Source: Eubacterium sp. CAG:274 (lineage in GTDB: Bacteria; Bacillota; Clostridia; Lachnospirales; CAG-274). From it: a stretch of 49,700 nt of DNA. Where the stretch lies: the NCBI GenBank assembly GCA_000432155.1, contig FR888499.1, forward strand, positions 4,369-54,068, read 5' to 3'. The notes beneath the pieces are model-generated. The model saw only the letters and a list, made by a program, of their open reading frames with translations, was not told the origin of the DNA and did not search any database. Position 1 is the stretch's first letter. Every line of letters begins with the position of its first letter. The translations under genes and the position numbers were made by a program. Positions 41,468 through 49,282 of this stretch are shown here, in pieces.

Positions 41468-41624
41468 CTTAAAATATTTTTTATGTATAAAATACAAATA
41501 AAACATCAATTTACAACGCTTTAATAATATATTTTACACAACAACCACAGTACATTGGTAGAATTATTCATAAAAAATTTACAAAAACTGTAAATTACCC
41601 CTTTTATTTTTATTCTTTTTATTG

Positions 41625-41713
41625 TATAATAATGGATGTAGAGAAATCGCTAGACTCTATTATTCATATACAATACTCCGGAAAATGACAATGCTCTCCA
41701 CATTGTCATTTTT
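41625..41713 (+). other. Possible short rightward transcript ending in a terminator
   Basis: Within the 350-base gap between the sugar transferase and rnhA, a TATAAT (41625-41630) is followed by a weak hairpin TAGAG/CTCTA (41639-41659) and then a perfect 12-base stem AAAATGACAATG/CATTGTCATTTT (41682-41693 with 41701-41712). No good -35 box is present. The stem may simply be the terminator of leftward rnhA, which ends at 41730. Confidence 0.4.
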
Positions 41714-41729
41714 CATTTTATGCAAAAAT

Positions 41730-42191
41730 TTATTTATAGTTCACATCATCTAATAAATTTCCAGATGCTATAGCTTCTCTTGCCAAAAAGTCACATCTTT
41801 CATTTTCTACTGTATCTGCATGACCCTTTACCCATACAAAATTCACATTATGTTTTTCTAACAAAGGTAAAAGTCTTTCCCACAAGTCTATGTTCAAAGC
41901 TTTCTTTTTATCACTCTTTACCCAATTATTTTTCTTCCATTTCTGAACCCAACCCTTAGTAATAGAGTCTACAACATATTTTGAGTCACTATAAAGAGTA
42001 ACTTCACAGGGTTCTTTTAAAGCCTCAAGAGCCTTTATTACAGCTAAAGTTTCCATTCGATTATTTGTAGTTTTTTTGTAGCCCTCGCTGATTTCTTTTC
42101 TTGCCCCTTTATAGAGCATAACTACACCATAACCACCTGCCCCAGGGTTACCAGAGCAAGCACCATCTGTATATATATCTAATCTTTTCAT
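41730..42191 (-). CDS. rnhA: Ribonuclease HI
   Basis: 153 residues. It cleaves RNA in RNA-DNA hybrids. The DEDD metal site is intact: Asp9 (IYTDGACSGNPGAGGYG), Glu47 (NRMETLAVIKAL), Asp69 (LYSDSKYV) and Asp134 (ENERCDFLAREA), nearly the same numbering as the E. coli enzyme. The basic handle region WVQKWKKNNWVKSDKKK is present. AGAGGTG-like bases precede the ATG. It follows the terminator of the sugar nucleotidyltransferase gene. Confidence 0.95.
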   Translation of the reverse strand: MKRLDIYTDGACSGNPGAGGYGVVMLYKGARKEISEGYKKTTNNRMETLAVIKALEALKEPCEVTLYSDSKYVVDSITKGWVQKWKKNNWVKSDKKKALNIDLWERLLPLLEKHNVNFVWVKGHADTVENERCDFLAREAIASGNLLDDVNYK

Positions 42192-42208
42192 ATAACACCT
42201 CTTACACT

Positions 42209-42230
42209 AAAAAAGGGAGGTTGCCCTCCC
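42209..42230 (-). terminator. Terminator of the sugar nucleotidyltransferase gene
   Basis: GGGAGG (42215-42220) pairs with CCTCCC (42225-42230); on the minus strand the stem runs into TTTTTT. Confidence 0.85.
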
Positions 42231-42239
42231 AATTTATTT

Positions 42240-42974
42240 TTAGTTTCCGTAAATACTTCTTACTTCTTCAAGTGCCTTTAATGTACCTACATCATAACAT
42301 TCACCATTCATTACATAGGCATATACAGGCTTTTTCTTATGTAACCACTGTAAGAAATAACCTGGAGCATCTGGCATATTGCCACTTTCAAGATACTTCT
42401 TAATCATTGGTACAGTTTCCTTTGTATACATATATGTAGCAAAAGCTGCCTTGTTACTCTTTGGATTCTGAGGCTTTTCTTCAAGGTCAATAACCTTGTT
42501 GTTTTCGTCTAAAAGAGCCACACCAAGCTGTTTAATCATTTCCATATCATCAAACTGCTTTACGCAAACGCAATCGGCATTCTTCTTTTTATAAAAATCA
42601 TAATATTCCTTTAAGGCATATGTAAACAAGTTATCCCCAGCAATAATAACAACATCATCATCAATATTGCCCTGTTCTATTGTATACTGAATATCCCCAA
42701 TAGCACCGCGTCTTGTATCTTCAGTTGATGTACCGTCATCAATTACAGTAATAGGCTTTACATTATTTATTTCCTTAGCCCATTCCTCAAAATTCTTTGC
42801 AAATTTATGATTACTTACTACATAAATTTCATCTACGGCATCAAGTGTATTAATTTCTTCAACTATGTAATCAATAATAGCCTTTCCCCCAACCTGAAGA
42901 AGTGGCTTAGGTGTATTTTTTGTAAGTGGATAAAGACGAGTTGCATATCCTGCAACGAGAATAATAGCTTTCAT
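42240..42974 (-). CDS. Sugar-phosphate nucleotidyltransferase (NDP-sugar pyrophosphorylase family)
   Basis: 244 residues. The N-terminal loop reads ILVAGYATRLYPLTKNTPKP, close to the GxGTRLxPLT...PKP signature, with Ala-Gly-Tyr-Ala-Thr in place of the Gly-rich run; IAGDNLFTY carries the metal Asp, and DLEEKPQNPKSN the sugar-phosphate site. It resembles short glucose-1-phosphate thymidylyl- or cytidylyltransferase and LicC-like enzymes. Its substrate is not assignable. A link to the polysaccharide pathway 2 kb away is possible. It has a strong terminator and no close operon partner. Confidence 0.8.
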   Translation of the reverse strand: MKAIILVAGYATRLYPLTKNTPKPLLQVGGKAIIDYIVEEINTLDAVDEIYVVSNHKFAKNFEEWAKEINNVKPITVIDDGTSTEDTRRGAIGDIQYTIEQGNIDDDVVIIAGDNLFTYALKEYYDFYKKKNADCVCVKQFDDMEMIKQLGVALLDENNKVIDLEEKPQNPKSNKAAFATYMYTKETVPMIKKYLESGNMPDAPGYFLQWLHKKKPVYAYVMNGECYDVGTLKALEEVRSIYGN

Positions 42975-43061
42975 TATAAAAATTTCCCTTCTTAAATACT
43001 TTACATCAATAATATCACTTTTTCTTAATAATTACAATAGCATTTATTTACATTTAAGCTT

Positions 43062-44027
43062 TTAAGCTCTAAAATATTTGTAAATGTTATTAAATGTTAC
43101 ACTCATTCCACCTATAACTTCTTTGCCATTTAAATAGGCTAAAGCACCTGTTTTTTTCTTAAAAACAAGTTTGTAGCTGTGTAAAAACTGATTTCTCAAC
43201 TTAAATTTATCTCTAAAAAATCTATTTGCCTCAATATTTCCGTACTTATTATCGCCTACAACATAATATCCCAAAGATTGTAAACACACTCTGATTTGAT
43301 GAGATTTACCTGTTTCCAATTTTACCTCTAAAAGTGTATAACCATCTTTTACAGCAATAGGTCTATACTTTGTAGATACAAATGTACTATTTGGCATTTC
43401 TCTCTTAGAAAATGATGCAATATTGTCGTTAGTCTTTGTATGGTAGCCCTCTATAGCCCCTGTTTCCTTTACAACACCTTTTACGGCTGTTAAATAATAT
43501 TTATCAATTTCCCTGTTACGGAACATTTCATTAAGTTCCTGAACAGCCTCAAGATTTTTACCCATTACAACTAGACCACTTGTATTTCTGTCCAATCTAT
43601 TACAAATTGAAGGTGTAAAAACTGACTCTGTTGAGGGAGAATATTCACCTTTTTTATTTAAGTAATACAAAAGCTGGTCATTTAAAGTACCTGTTCTGTT
43701 TTCCTTGTCTGGATGAACAAGTAAACCCACCGGCTTACTTACCACAAGTACATTTTCGTCCTCATAGGCTACTAAGAAAGTCTGTTCTGCCTTTTCAACA
43801 ACCTTTGCCTCCATAAATTTTTCAAGAGTATCTTCTGACAAGAAAAGCTGTACCTTATCTCCGTCAGAAAGCATTTCGTTGCCCTCAGCTTTTTTAGAAT
43901 TAAGCTTTATATTCTTTTTTCTAAGCATTTTGTAAACAAAGGATTTAGGAGCTTTGTTCATATATTTCATTAAAAATTTGTCCAGTCTTTGCCCCTTTGT
44001 TCCTTTGTCTATTGTTAATTCTCTCAT
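43062..44027 (-). CDS. RluA-family rRNA/tRNA pseudouridine synthase
   Basis: 321 residues from ATG 44027, six bases after GGAG; an ATG at 44039 overlaps that site. An N-terminal S4 RNA-binding domain (QRLDKFLMKYMNKAPKSF and MLRKKNIKLNSKKAEGNEML, about 12-75) precedes the catalytic domain with NRLDRNTSGLVVMGK, whose Asp forms the covalent intermediate, and GKSHQIRVCLQSLGYYVVGD. The layout fits RluC/RluD-type enzymes modifying 23S rRNA. Leftward, downstream of prfB. Confidence 0.92.
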   Translation of the reverse strand: MRELTIDKGTKGQRLDKFLMKYMNKAPKSFVYKMLRKKNIKLNSKKAEGNEMLSDGDKVQLFLSEDTLEKFMEAKVVEKAEQTFLVAYEDENVLVVSKPVGLLVHPDKENRTGTLNDQLLYYLNKKGEYSPSTESVFTPSICNRLDRNTSGLVVMGKNLEAVQELNEMFRNREIDKYYLTAVKGVVKETGAIEGYHTKTNDNIASFSKREMPNSTFVSTKYRPIAVKDGYTLLEVKLETGKSHQIRVCLQSLGYYVVGDNKYGNIEANRFFRDKFKLRNQFLHSYKLVFKKKTGALAYLNGKEVIGGMSVTFNNIYKYFRA

Positions 44028-44050
44028 AAAAATCTCCATACATAATTTAA

Positions 44051-44072
44051 GCTGAACAGTTATCCGTTCAGC
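44051..44072 (-). other. Hairpin between prfB and the RluA-type gene
   Basis: GCTGAAC (44051-44057) pairs with GTTCAGC (44066-44072), with flanking A/T extensions. The U-tract after it is poor, so it may be a weak terminator or an RNA-processing site just upstream of the next start. Confidence 0.5.
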
Positions 44073-44086
44073 CTAAATTTAAAATA

Positions 44087-45212
44087 TTATTCCTCAGTTG
44101 TGTCAAGTTCATTAATCCACTTTAAGTAAGCATTAATAAACATATCAATTCCACCGTCCATAACAGCCTGAACATTACCTGTTTCAGCACTTGTTCTATG
44201 GTCTTTTACCATATTGTAAGGGTGGAAAACATAACTTCTTATCTGACTACCCCAAGCATTGTCTTTAACTTCGCCACGAATACCTTCAAGAAGTTCGCCT
44301 CTCTCTTTAAGTTTTAATTCATAGAGTTTAGCCTTTAACATTTTCATACACATATCTTTATTTTGGAACTGACTTCTTTCATTCTGACAAGAAACAACAA
44401 TACCAGTAGGAATATGTGTTAAACGCACAGCAGAAGATGTTTTATTAATATGCTGACCACCAGCACCACTAGCTCTGAAAACATCCATTTTAATATCATC
44501 TGGATTAATGTCAACTTCAATAGTATCATCAAGTTCAGGCATAACTTCGCAACTAGCGAAAGAAGTATGTCTTCTACCACTAGAATCAAAAGGCGAAATT
44601 CTTACAAGACGGTGTACGCCCTTTTCACTCTTTAAATAACCAAAAGCATTCTCGCCCTTTACCATAAATGTAACAGACTTGATACCAGCTTCGTCACCAT
44701 CAAGATAGTCCAAAAGCTCAAAAGTATATCCTTGCTTTTCTACCCAACGGCTATACATTCTGTAGAGCATAGAAACCCAGTCACAGGCCTCTGTACCACC
44801 AGCACCTGGATGAAGTGTAACAATGGCATTATTTTTGTCATAAGGTCCTGTAAGAAGTGTAGAAATTCTAAGTTCTTCAAATCTTTCTAAAAAGTTCTTC
44901 TTAACTTCTTCTGCTTCTGCTACCATACTGGCATCGTCTTCTTCATTACCCATTTCAATAATGGTCATTAAATCTTCATACTGACTAACAAGAGAGTTAT
45001 AACCCTCAATTTTGTCTTTTAATTGTTTAGTTTGCTGAAGAATACCTTGAGCTTTTTCCATATCATTCCAAAACTCTGGGTCTCCGGCAATTTCCTCTAA
45101 CTCTGCAACCCTTTCAATAGAATTAGGGATGTCAAAGTGAGTTCCCCATTTCCTCTAAATTTTTATGATAGCCTGCCATTTCTGTTGCCATCTGGTCAAG
45201 TTCAAATATCAT
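44087..45212 (-). CDS. prfB: Peptide chain release factor 2, expressed by programmed +1 frameshift
   Basis: RF2 recognises UGA and UAA. The gene is in two frames: 26 codons from ATG 45212 (MIFELDQMATEMAGYHKNLE at the start) to the slip codon CTT (45135-45137), followed by in-frame TGA (45132-45134). A +1 shift then reads GAC ATC CCT and continues for 348 residues, giving 374 in all. The SPF tripeptide is in RISPFDSSGRRHTSF and the GGQ motif in GAGGQHINKTSSAVR. The start has AAGGATGTGA, eight bases upstream, an almost perfect anti-16S match. Gene order hpf-secA-prfB is the classical one in Bacillus. Confidence 0.95.
45131..45147 (-). promoter_or_regulatory. prfB frameshift site
   Basis: CTT-TGA-C on the minus strand (45131-45137) is the standard RF2 autoregulatory slip site: low RF2 favours the +1 shift. 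The upstream Shine-Dalgarno-like GGGG ends six bases before CTT, whereas the E. coli stimulator lies three bases away; a GAGG lies further out. Confidence 0.9.
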
Positions 45213-45247
45213 AAATTTTTTCACATCCTTTTTTATAAATATTTATG

Positions 45248-45270
45248 CCCTGTGACATAAAGCCACAGGG
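45248..45270 (-). other. GC-rich hairpin between secA and prfB
   Basis: CCCTGTG (45248-45254) pairs with CACAGGG (45264-45270). It has no proper U-tract on the minus strand, so partial termination or RNA processing between secA and prfB is more likely than full termination. Confidence 0.5.
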
Positions 45271-45290
45271 TATATTTTTAATAATTTATA

Positions 45291-47864
45291 TTATTTATCC
45301 TTGCCACAGCAGTTCTTATACTTTAAGCCACTACCACATGGGCAAGGGTCATTTCTGCCAATCTTTTCTTCTTTTCTTACCTTTGGCTTGCTTACAGAAG
45401 AATCATCCATATTAGTTGAAGTTGGCTGTGCAACCTGTTCTCTTTCAGGAGCAGTCATAACTCTAACATGGAACATACCACGAACAATATCAGTCTGAAT
45501 ATTTCTTCTTAATTCATCAAACATATCGTAGCTAATGAACTGGTATTCAACTAATGGGTCTCTCTGACCGTAAGAACGGAGAGCAATACCCTGACGCATT
45601 CTATCCATATCATCAATATGGTCCATCCACTTGCTATCTACAACTCTAAGAGTAATAACTCTTTCAAGTTCTCTGATGATTTCAGAACCAAATTCTTCTT
45701 CTCTTGCGTCATACTTAGCTTTTGCAGCTTCAAAAATTCTATCAACAAGCTTTTCCTTTGTAATAAGCTGAATATCTTCCTTAGATAATTCAAACTGTTC
45801 AGTAAAATCAAATTCTGGCTTTAACTGAGCATTTAACTCGTCCATATTCCAAGTTGTTGGGTCTTCGTCTGTACCACAGCAAGCATCAACAATACGAGTA
45901 ATAACTTCCTTAGTCATACTCATAATTTCTTCCTTGAGGTTTTCGCCAGTAAGAACTTCCTTTCTCTGAGCGTAGATAATTTCTCTCTGTTCGTTCATTA
46001 CCTGGTCATAGTCAAGTAATCTCTTTCTAGCTGAGAAGTTATTACCTTCAACCTTCTTCTGAGCATTTTCAATAGCCTTAGTAAGAATACTAGCCTCAAT
46101 AGGTTCATCTTCTGGAAGACCAAGTTTCTTAATCATAGCAGCAGTTCTTTCAGAACCGAATAATCTCATAAGGTCATCTTCCATAGAGAGGTAGAAACGA
46201 GATTCACCTGGGTCACCCTGACGACCGGCACGACCTCTTAACTGGTTATCAATTCGTCTTGATTCGTGTCTTTCTGTACCAACAATCTTAAGACCACCAA
46301 GTTCAATAACGCCTTCGCCAAGCTTAATATCTGTACCTCTACCTGCCATATTAGTTGCAATAGTTACTGCACCCTTTTCGCCGGCAAGAGCAACGATTTC
46401 AGCTTCCTTTTCGTGGTACTTAGCATTTAATACCTGATGCTTAATACCTTCCATTTTGAACATCTTACTAAGTCTTTCAGATACTTCAATATTTACTGTA
46501 CCAACAAGTACAGGCTGACCTACTTCGTAAGCCTTTTTAACATCTTCTACAACAGCTCTGAACTTCGCATCTTCTGTCTGGTAAACAATATCTGGAAGGT
46601 CTTTTCTCTGAACAGGTCTGTTAGTTGGAATACAAACAACATCCATACCGTAGATTGAACGGAATTCCTGTTCTTCTGTCTGAGCAGTACCAGTCATACC
46701 ACTCTTCTTAGTGTATTTATTGAAGAAGTTCTGGAATGTAATTGTAGCAAGAGTCTTACTTTCTCTCTGTACTTCAACATGTTCCTTAGCTTCAATAGCC
46801 TGATGAAGACCATCTGAATATCTTCTACCTGGCATCATACGACCTGTAAATGTATCAACAATAACGATTTCGCCGTCTTTTACAACATAATCCTTATCAA
46901 GTGCCATAGTATTGTTTGCCTTTAAGGCATTGTTGATATGGTGCTGAATTTCCATATTCTGTGGGTCAGAAAGGTTGTCAATAGCGAAAAATCTTTCAGC
47001 CTTTTCAACCCCCTGCTGAGTAAGTGTACAAGTCTTTAACTTTTCATCAACAACAAAATCGCCCTCTTCCTTTAATTCTTCACGAATTAATGGGTTAAGT
47101 GCTTCATCTTCGTTTAAAAGTCTACCCTTTTTAAGGCTCTTTACAAAACCGTCTGCAAGTTCATATAACTTTGTAGACTTGTCTGACTGACCAGAAATAA
47201 TAAGTGGAGTTCTAGCTTCATCAATAAGAACAGAGTCTACTTCATCGATGATTGCAAAGTTAAGACCACGCTGAACCATATCCTTTTCGTAAACTACCAT
47301 ATTATCTCTAAGGTAGTCGAAACCAAGTTCATTATTTGTAGCATAAGTAATATCGCAAGCATATGCTTCCTGTCTAGCTGGCTTTTCCATATCGTTGAGG
47401 ATAACGCCAACCTTTAAGCCTAAGAATTCATGAACTTTACCCATCCATTCAGCATCACGCTTTGCAAGGTAATCATTAACAGTAACGATATGAACACCGT
47501 TGCCTGTAAGGGCATTTAAGTAAGCTGGACAAGTAGAAACTAAAGTTTTACCTTCACCTGTTCTCATTTCAGCAATACGACCCTGATGAAGAACAACACC
47601 ACCGATTAACTGAACATCGAAATGACGCATACCTAAAACTCTCTTAGCTGCTTCACGAACAACAGCAAATGCTTCCGGTAAAAGGTCATCAAGAGTTTCG
47701 CCATTAGCAAGTCTTTCCTTAAATTCTGGAGTCTTTGCTTTAAGTTCCTCGTCTGTTAATGGAGAAATGCTTGGCTCTAAGTCATTAATCTTTTTGATTA
47801 TCGGCATTATTTTCTTTATTTCTTTATCGCTGTAATTGCCGAATATTTTTTCTAATAAACCCAT
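45291..47864 (-). CDS. secA: Preprotein translocase ATPase SecA
   Basis: 857 residues, the motor of the Sec export pathway. Motifs in order: MRTGEGKT (Walker A, about residue 103), DEVDSVLIDEARTPLIISG (Walker B region), GMTGTAQTEEQEF, TNMAGRGTDI and GTERHESRRIDNQLRGRAGR (helicase motifs IV-VI), the helical scaffold, and a C-terminal SEC-C zinc site IGRNDPCPCGSG...NCC that binds SecB or phospholipid. Length matches Firmicute SecA1. Its promoter lies at 47919-47948 with AGAGGTG before the ATG; it is followed by prfB. Confidence 0.97.
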   Translation of the reverse strand: MGLLEKIFGNYSDKEIKKIMPIIKKINDLEPSISPLTDEELKAKTPEFKERLANGETLDDLLPEAFAVVREAAKRVLGMRHFDVQLIGGVVLHQGRIAEMRTGEGKTLVSTCPAYLNALTGNGVHIVTVNDYLAKRDAEWMGKVHEFLGLKVGVILNDMEKPARQEAYACDITYATNNELGFDYLRDNMVVYEKDMVQRGLNFAIIDEVDSVLIDEARTPLIISGQSDKSTKLYELADGFVKSLKKGRLLNEDEALNPLIREELKEEGDFVVDEKLKTCTLTQQGVEKAERFFAIDNLSDPQNMEIQHHINNALKANNTMALDKDYVVKDGEIVIVDTFTGRMMPGRRYSDGLHQAIEAKEHVEVQRESKTLATITFQNFFNKYTKKSGMTGTAQTEEQEFRSIYGMDVVCIPTNRPVQRKDLPDIVYQTEDAKFRAVVEDVKKAYEVGQPVLVGTVNIEVSERLSKMFKMEGIKHQVLNAKYHEKEAEIVALAGEKGAVTIATNMAGRGTDIKLGEGVIELGGLKIVGTERHESRRIDNQLRGRAGRQGDPGESRFYLSMEDDLMRLFGSERTAAMIKKLGLPEDEPIEASILTKAIENAQKKVEGNNFSARKRLLDYDQVMNEQREIIYAQRKEVLTGENLKEEIMSMTKEVITRIVDACCGTDEDPTTWNMDELNAQLKPEFDFTEQFELSKEDIQLITKEKLVDRIFEAAKAKYDAREEEFGSEIIRELERVITLRVVDSKWMDHIDDMDRMRQGIALRSYGQRDPLVEYQFISYDMFDELRRNIQTDIVRGMFHVRVMTAPEREQVAQPTSTNMDDSSVSKPKVRKEEKIGRNDPCPCGSGLKYKNCCGKDK

Positions 47865-47905
47865 TTGATTACACCTCTGTTATCTTTTAAAATTACAAGT
47901 AAACA

Positions 47906-47948
47906 ATATACTTCGTATATAATAACAGATTTACAAGGTATATTGCAA
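47906..47948 (-). promoter_or_regulatory. secA promoter with a start-site palindrome
   Basis: TTGCAA (47943-47948), 18 bases, TATTAT (47919-47924) on the minus strand. ATATAC-TTC-GTATAT (47906-47920) is a perfect inverted repeat around the expected start; it could be an operator or a 5' hairpin. Confidence 0.5.
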
Positions 47949-48278
47949 GTTTTATTTGTAAATTTACTTATTCTTAATAGTCTTTTTTTTGTCAATTTTC
48001 CATTTTAATCAGTATATATGCACTTTTGACAGGGTTTTATAAAAACACAAAATTTTTAACCTTAATATTTAAAAATGCCTTGAAACCCTTTAATATAGGT
48101 AGTTTGTTATGTATTTTATAAATTCATTCCTATTTTATAAAAATATTGTCGAATTTTCTGAATACATCTCAAATTAACATAATATAATTTGGCTTTTACA
48201 TATGCTCTATTATTTCCCGTGAAATAAATAATAAACCCCATTTTAAACATTTATAAAAAATCATTTTAGGCACAAAAA
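47949..48278. other. 330-base AT-rich gap between hpf and secA
   Basis: I see no credible gene, RNA or repeat here beyond the hpf terminator at its right edge. There are scattered T- and A-runs and a stray TTGACA at about 48026 without a matching -10. Confidence 0.5.
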
Positions 48279-48302
48279 AAGGAGCTGATAAACAGCTCCT
48301 TA
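48279..48302 (-). terminator. Terminator of hpf
   Basis: GGAGCTG (48281-48287) pairs with CAGCTCC (48293-48299), extended by AA/TT; on the minus strand it is followed by seven T residues. Confidence 0.9.
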
Positions 48303-48311
48303 AAAATCATT

Positions 48312-48860
48312 TTATTCTTCTGGCTCAATTAAAGCATAATTGCCATCTTTTCTCTTGTATACAACACTAAAGTCTTCTGTATTAGCATTAATAAATACAA
48401 AGAAATTGTGACCAAGCATTTCCATTTCCATAACAGCTTCTTCTGGGTCCATAGGCTTTACTGGAATGTGCTTAGTACGAACGATTGAAGATTTAACTTC
48501 TTCATCATCATAATTATCATCAGCAAGGGCAATAGCATGAAGCTCGTCAGCAAAGCTTGCACTTCTCTTAGCCTTGTCATTAAGTCTGTTCTTATATCTA
48601 ACCATCTGTCTTTCGAGGATGTCAACAACCTCGTCCATAGCAGCCATAACATCGTCCTTAATAACTTCTGCCTTTAATACACGTTTATTCGGAAGTGTTA
48701 CAGTAACTTCTGCTTTCTTATCTAACTTAATGTCAGAAAGTGAAACTGTAGCCTCTGCATTTTCAGGGAAAAGCTTTTCTATTCTACCAAGTTTCTTAGT
48801 AAGTTTGTCCTGAAAATTATCAGTGATGTCGATGTTTTTACCAATGAATGAATAACGCAT
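48312..48860 (-). CDS. hpf: Long-form ribosome hibernation promoting factor
   Basis: 182 residues from ATG 48860 (MRYSFIGKNIDITDNF), eight bases after GGAG; longer in-frame starts lack a ribosome-binding site. The N-terminal S30AE domain (about 1-100, KLGRIEKLFPENAEATVSL) binds the decoding site, and the C-terminal domain (about 120-180, with VKPMDPEEAVMEMEMLGHNF and VYKRKDGNYALIEP) dimerises 70S ribosomes into 100S. A perfect inverted repeat CTATTA-TGTATG-TAATAG (48893-48910) lies upstream. Position before secA and prfB matches Bacillus. Confidence 0.94.
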   Translation of the reverse strand: MRYSFIGKNIDITDNFQDKLTKKLGRIEKLFPENAEATVSLSDIKLDKKAEVTVTLPNKRVLKAEVIKDDVMAAMDEVVDILERQMVRYKNRLNDKAKRSASFADELHAIALADDNYDDEEVKSSIVRTKHIPVKPMDPEEAVMEMEMLGHNFFVFINANTEDFSVVYKRKDGNYALIEPEE

Positions 48861-49073
48861 ACTACCAACTCCTTTATTATGTAGAGCTTTCACTATTATG
48901 TATGTAATAGCTTGTCTACCTTTTATGTAATTAATATTCTATGGCTTTTTGTAAAATCCTTTTTTTATTTTTAAAATTTTTGAAAAAACTTTTTTCGACA
49001 AAAAATTGCACAAAATCTCAAAACCCTTGTGTTTACTAACATCTTACAAAGTTTTTACATAAGCCGCTTTTAT

Positions 49074-49208
49074 TGTGGATAACTCTAGGTTTTCCACAAT
49101 ATGTGCATTTATATTTTGTGGATAAAGTGGAAAAGTCTGTGAATAACCCTTAAATACAGTTTTTTCTGATGTGTAAAAGCTGTTAGTATATAGGTATATT
49201 TTTCCACA
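49074..49208. other. Cluster of DnaA-box-like sites
   Basis: Two exact copies of the DnaA box in reverse orientation (TGTGGATAA at 49074-49082 and 49117-49125) and three with one mismatch (TTTTCCACA at 49090-49098 and 49200-49208; TGTGAATAA at 49138-49146) lie in 135 bases of the non-coding gap between hpf and the adenine deaminase gene. An A/T tract (48955-49015) flanks the cluster on the left. Gap 48861-49282 has no gene. It may be a DnaA-titrating or regulatory cluster, or an origin. Confidence 0.6.
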
Positions 49209-49282
49209 ACAGTTTTAAACAATAATACTTATTATTTGACACAATTTTCTTTTTTATATAATTTGCACAACATAATTTTATG

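Noticed and set aside
45062..45212. prfB read as a frameshift error or a gene starting at 45061
   Set aside because: The CTT-TGA-C site and the aligned 26-codon first frame are the normal programmed frameshift of RF2.
47949..48278. Promoter or gene at the TTGACA near 48026
   Set aside because: There is no matching -10 at 16-18 bases and no open frame or ribosome-binding site follows.
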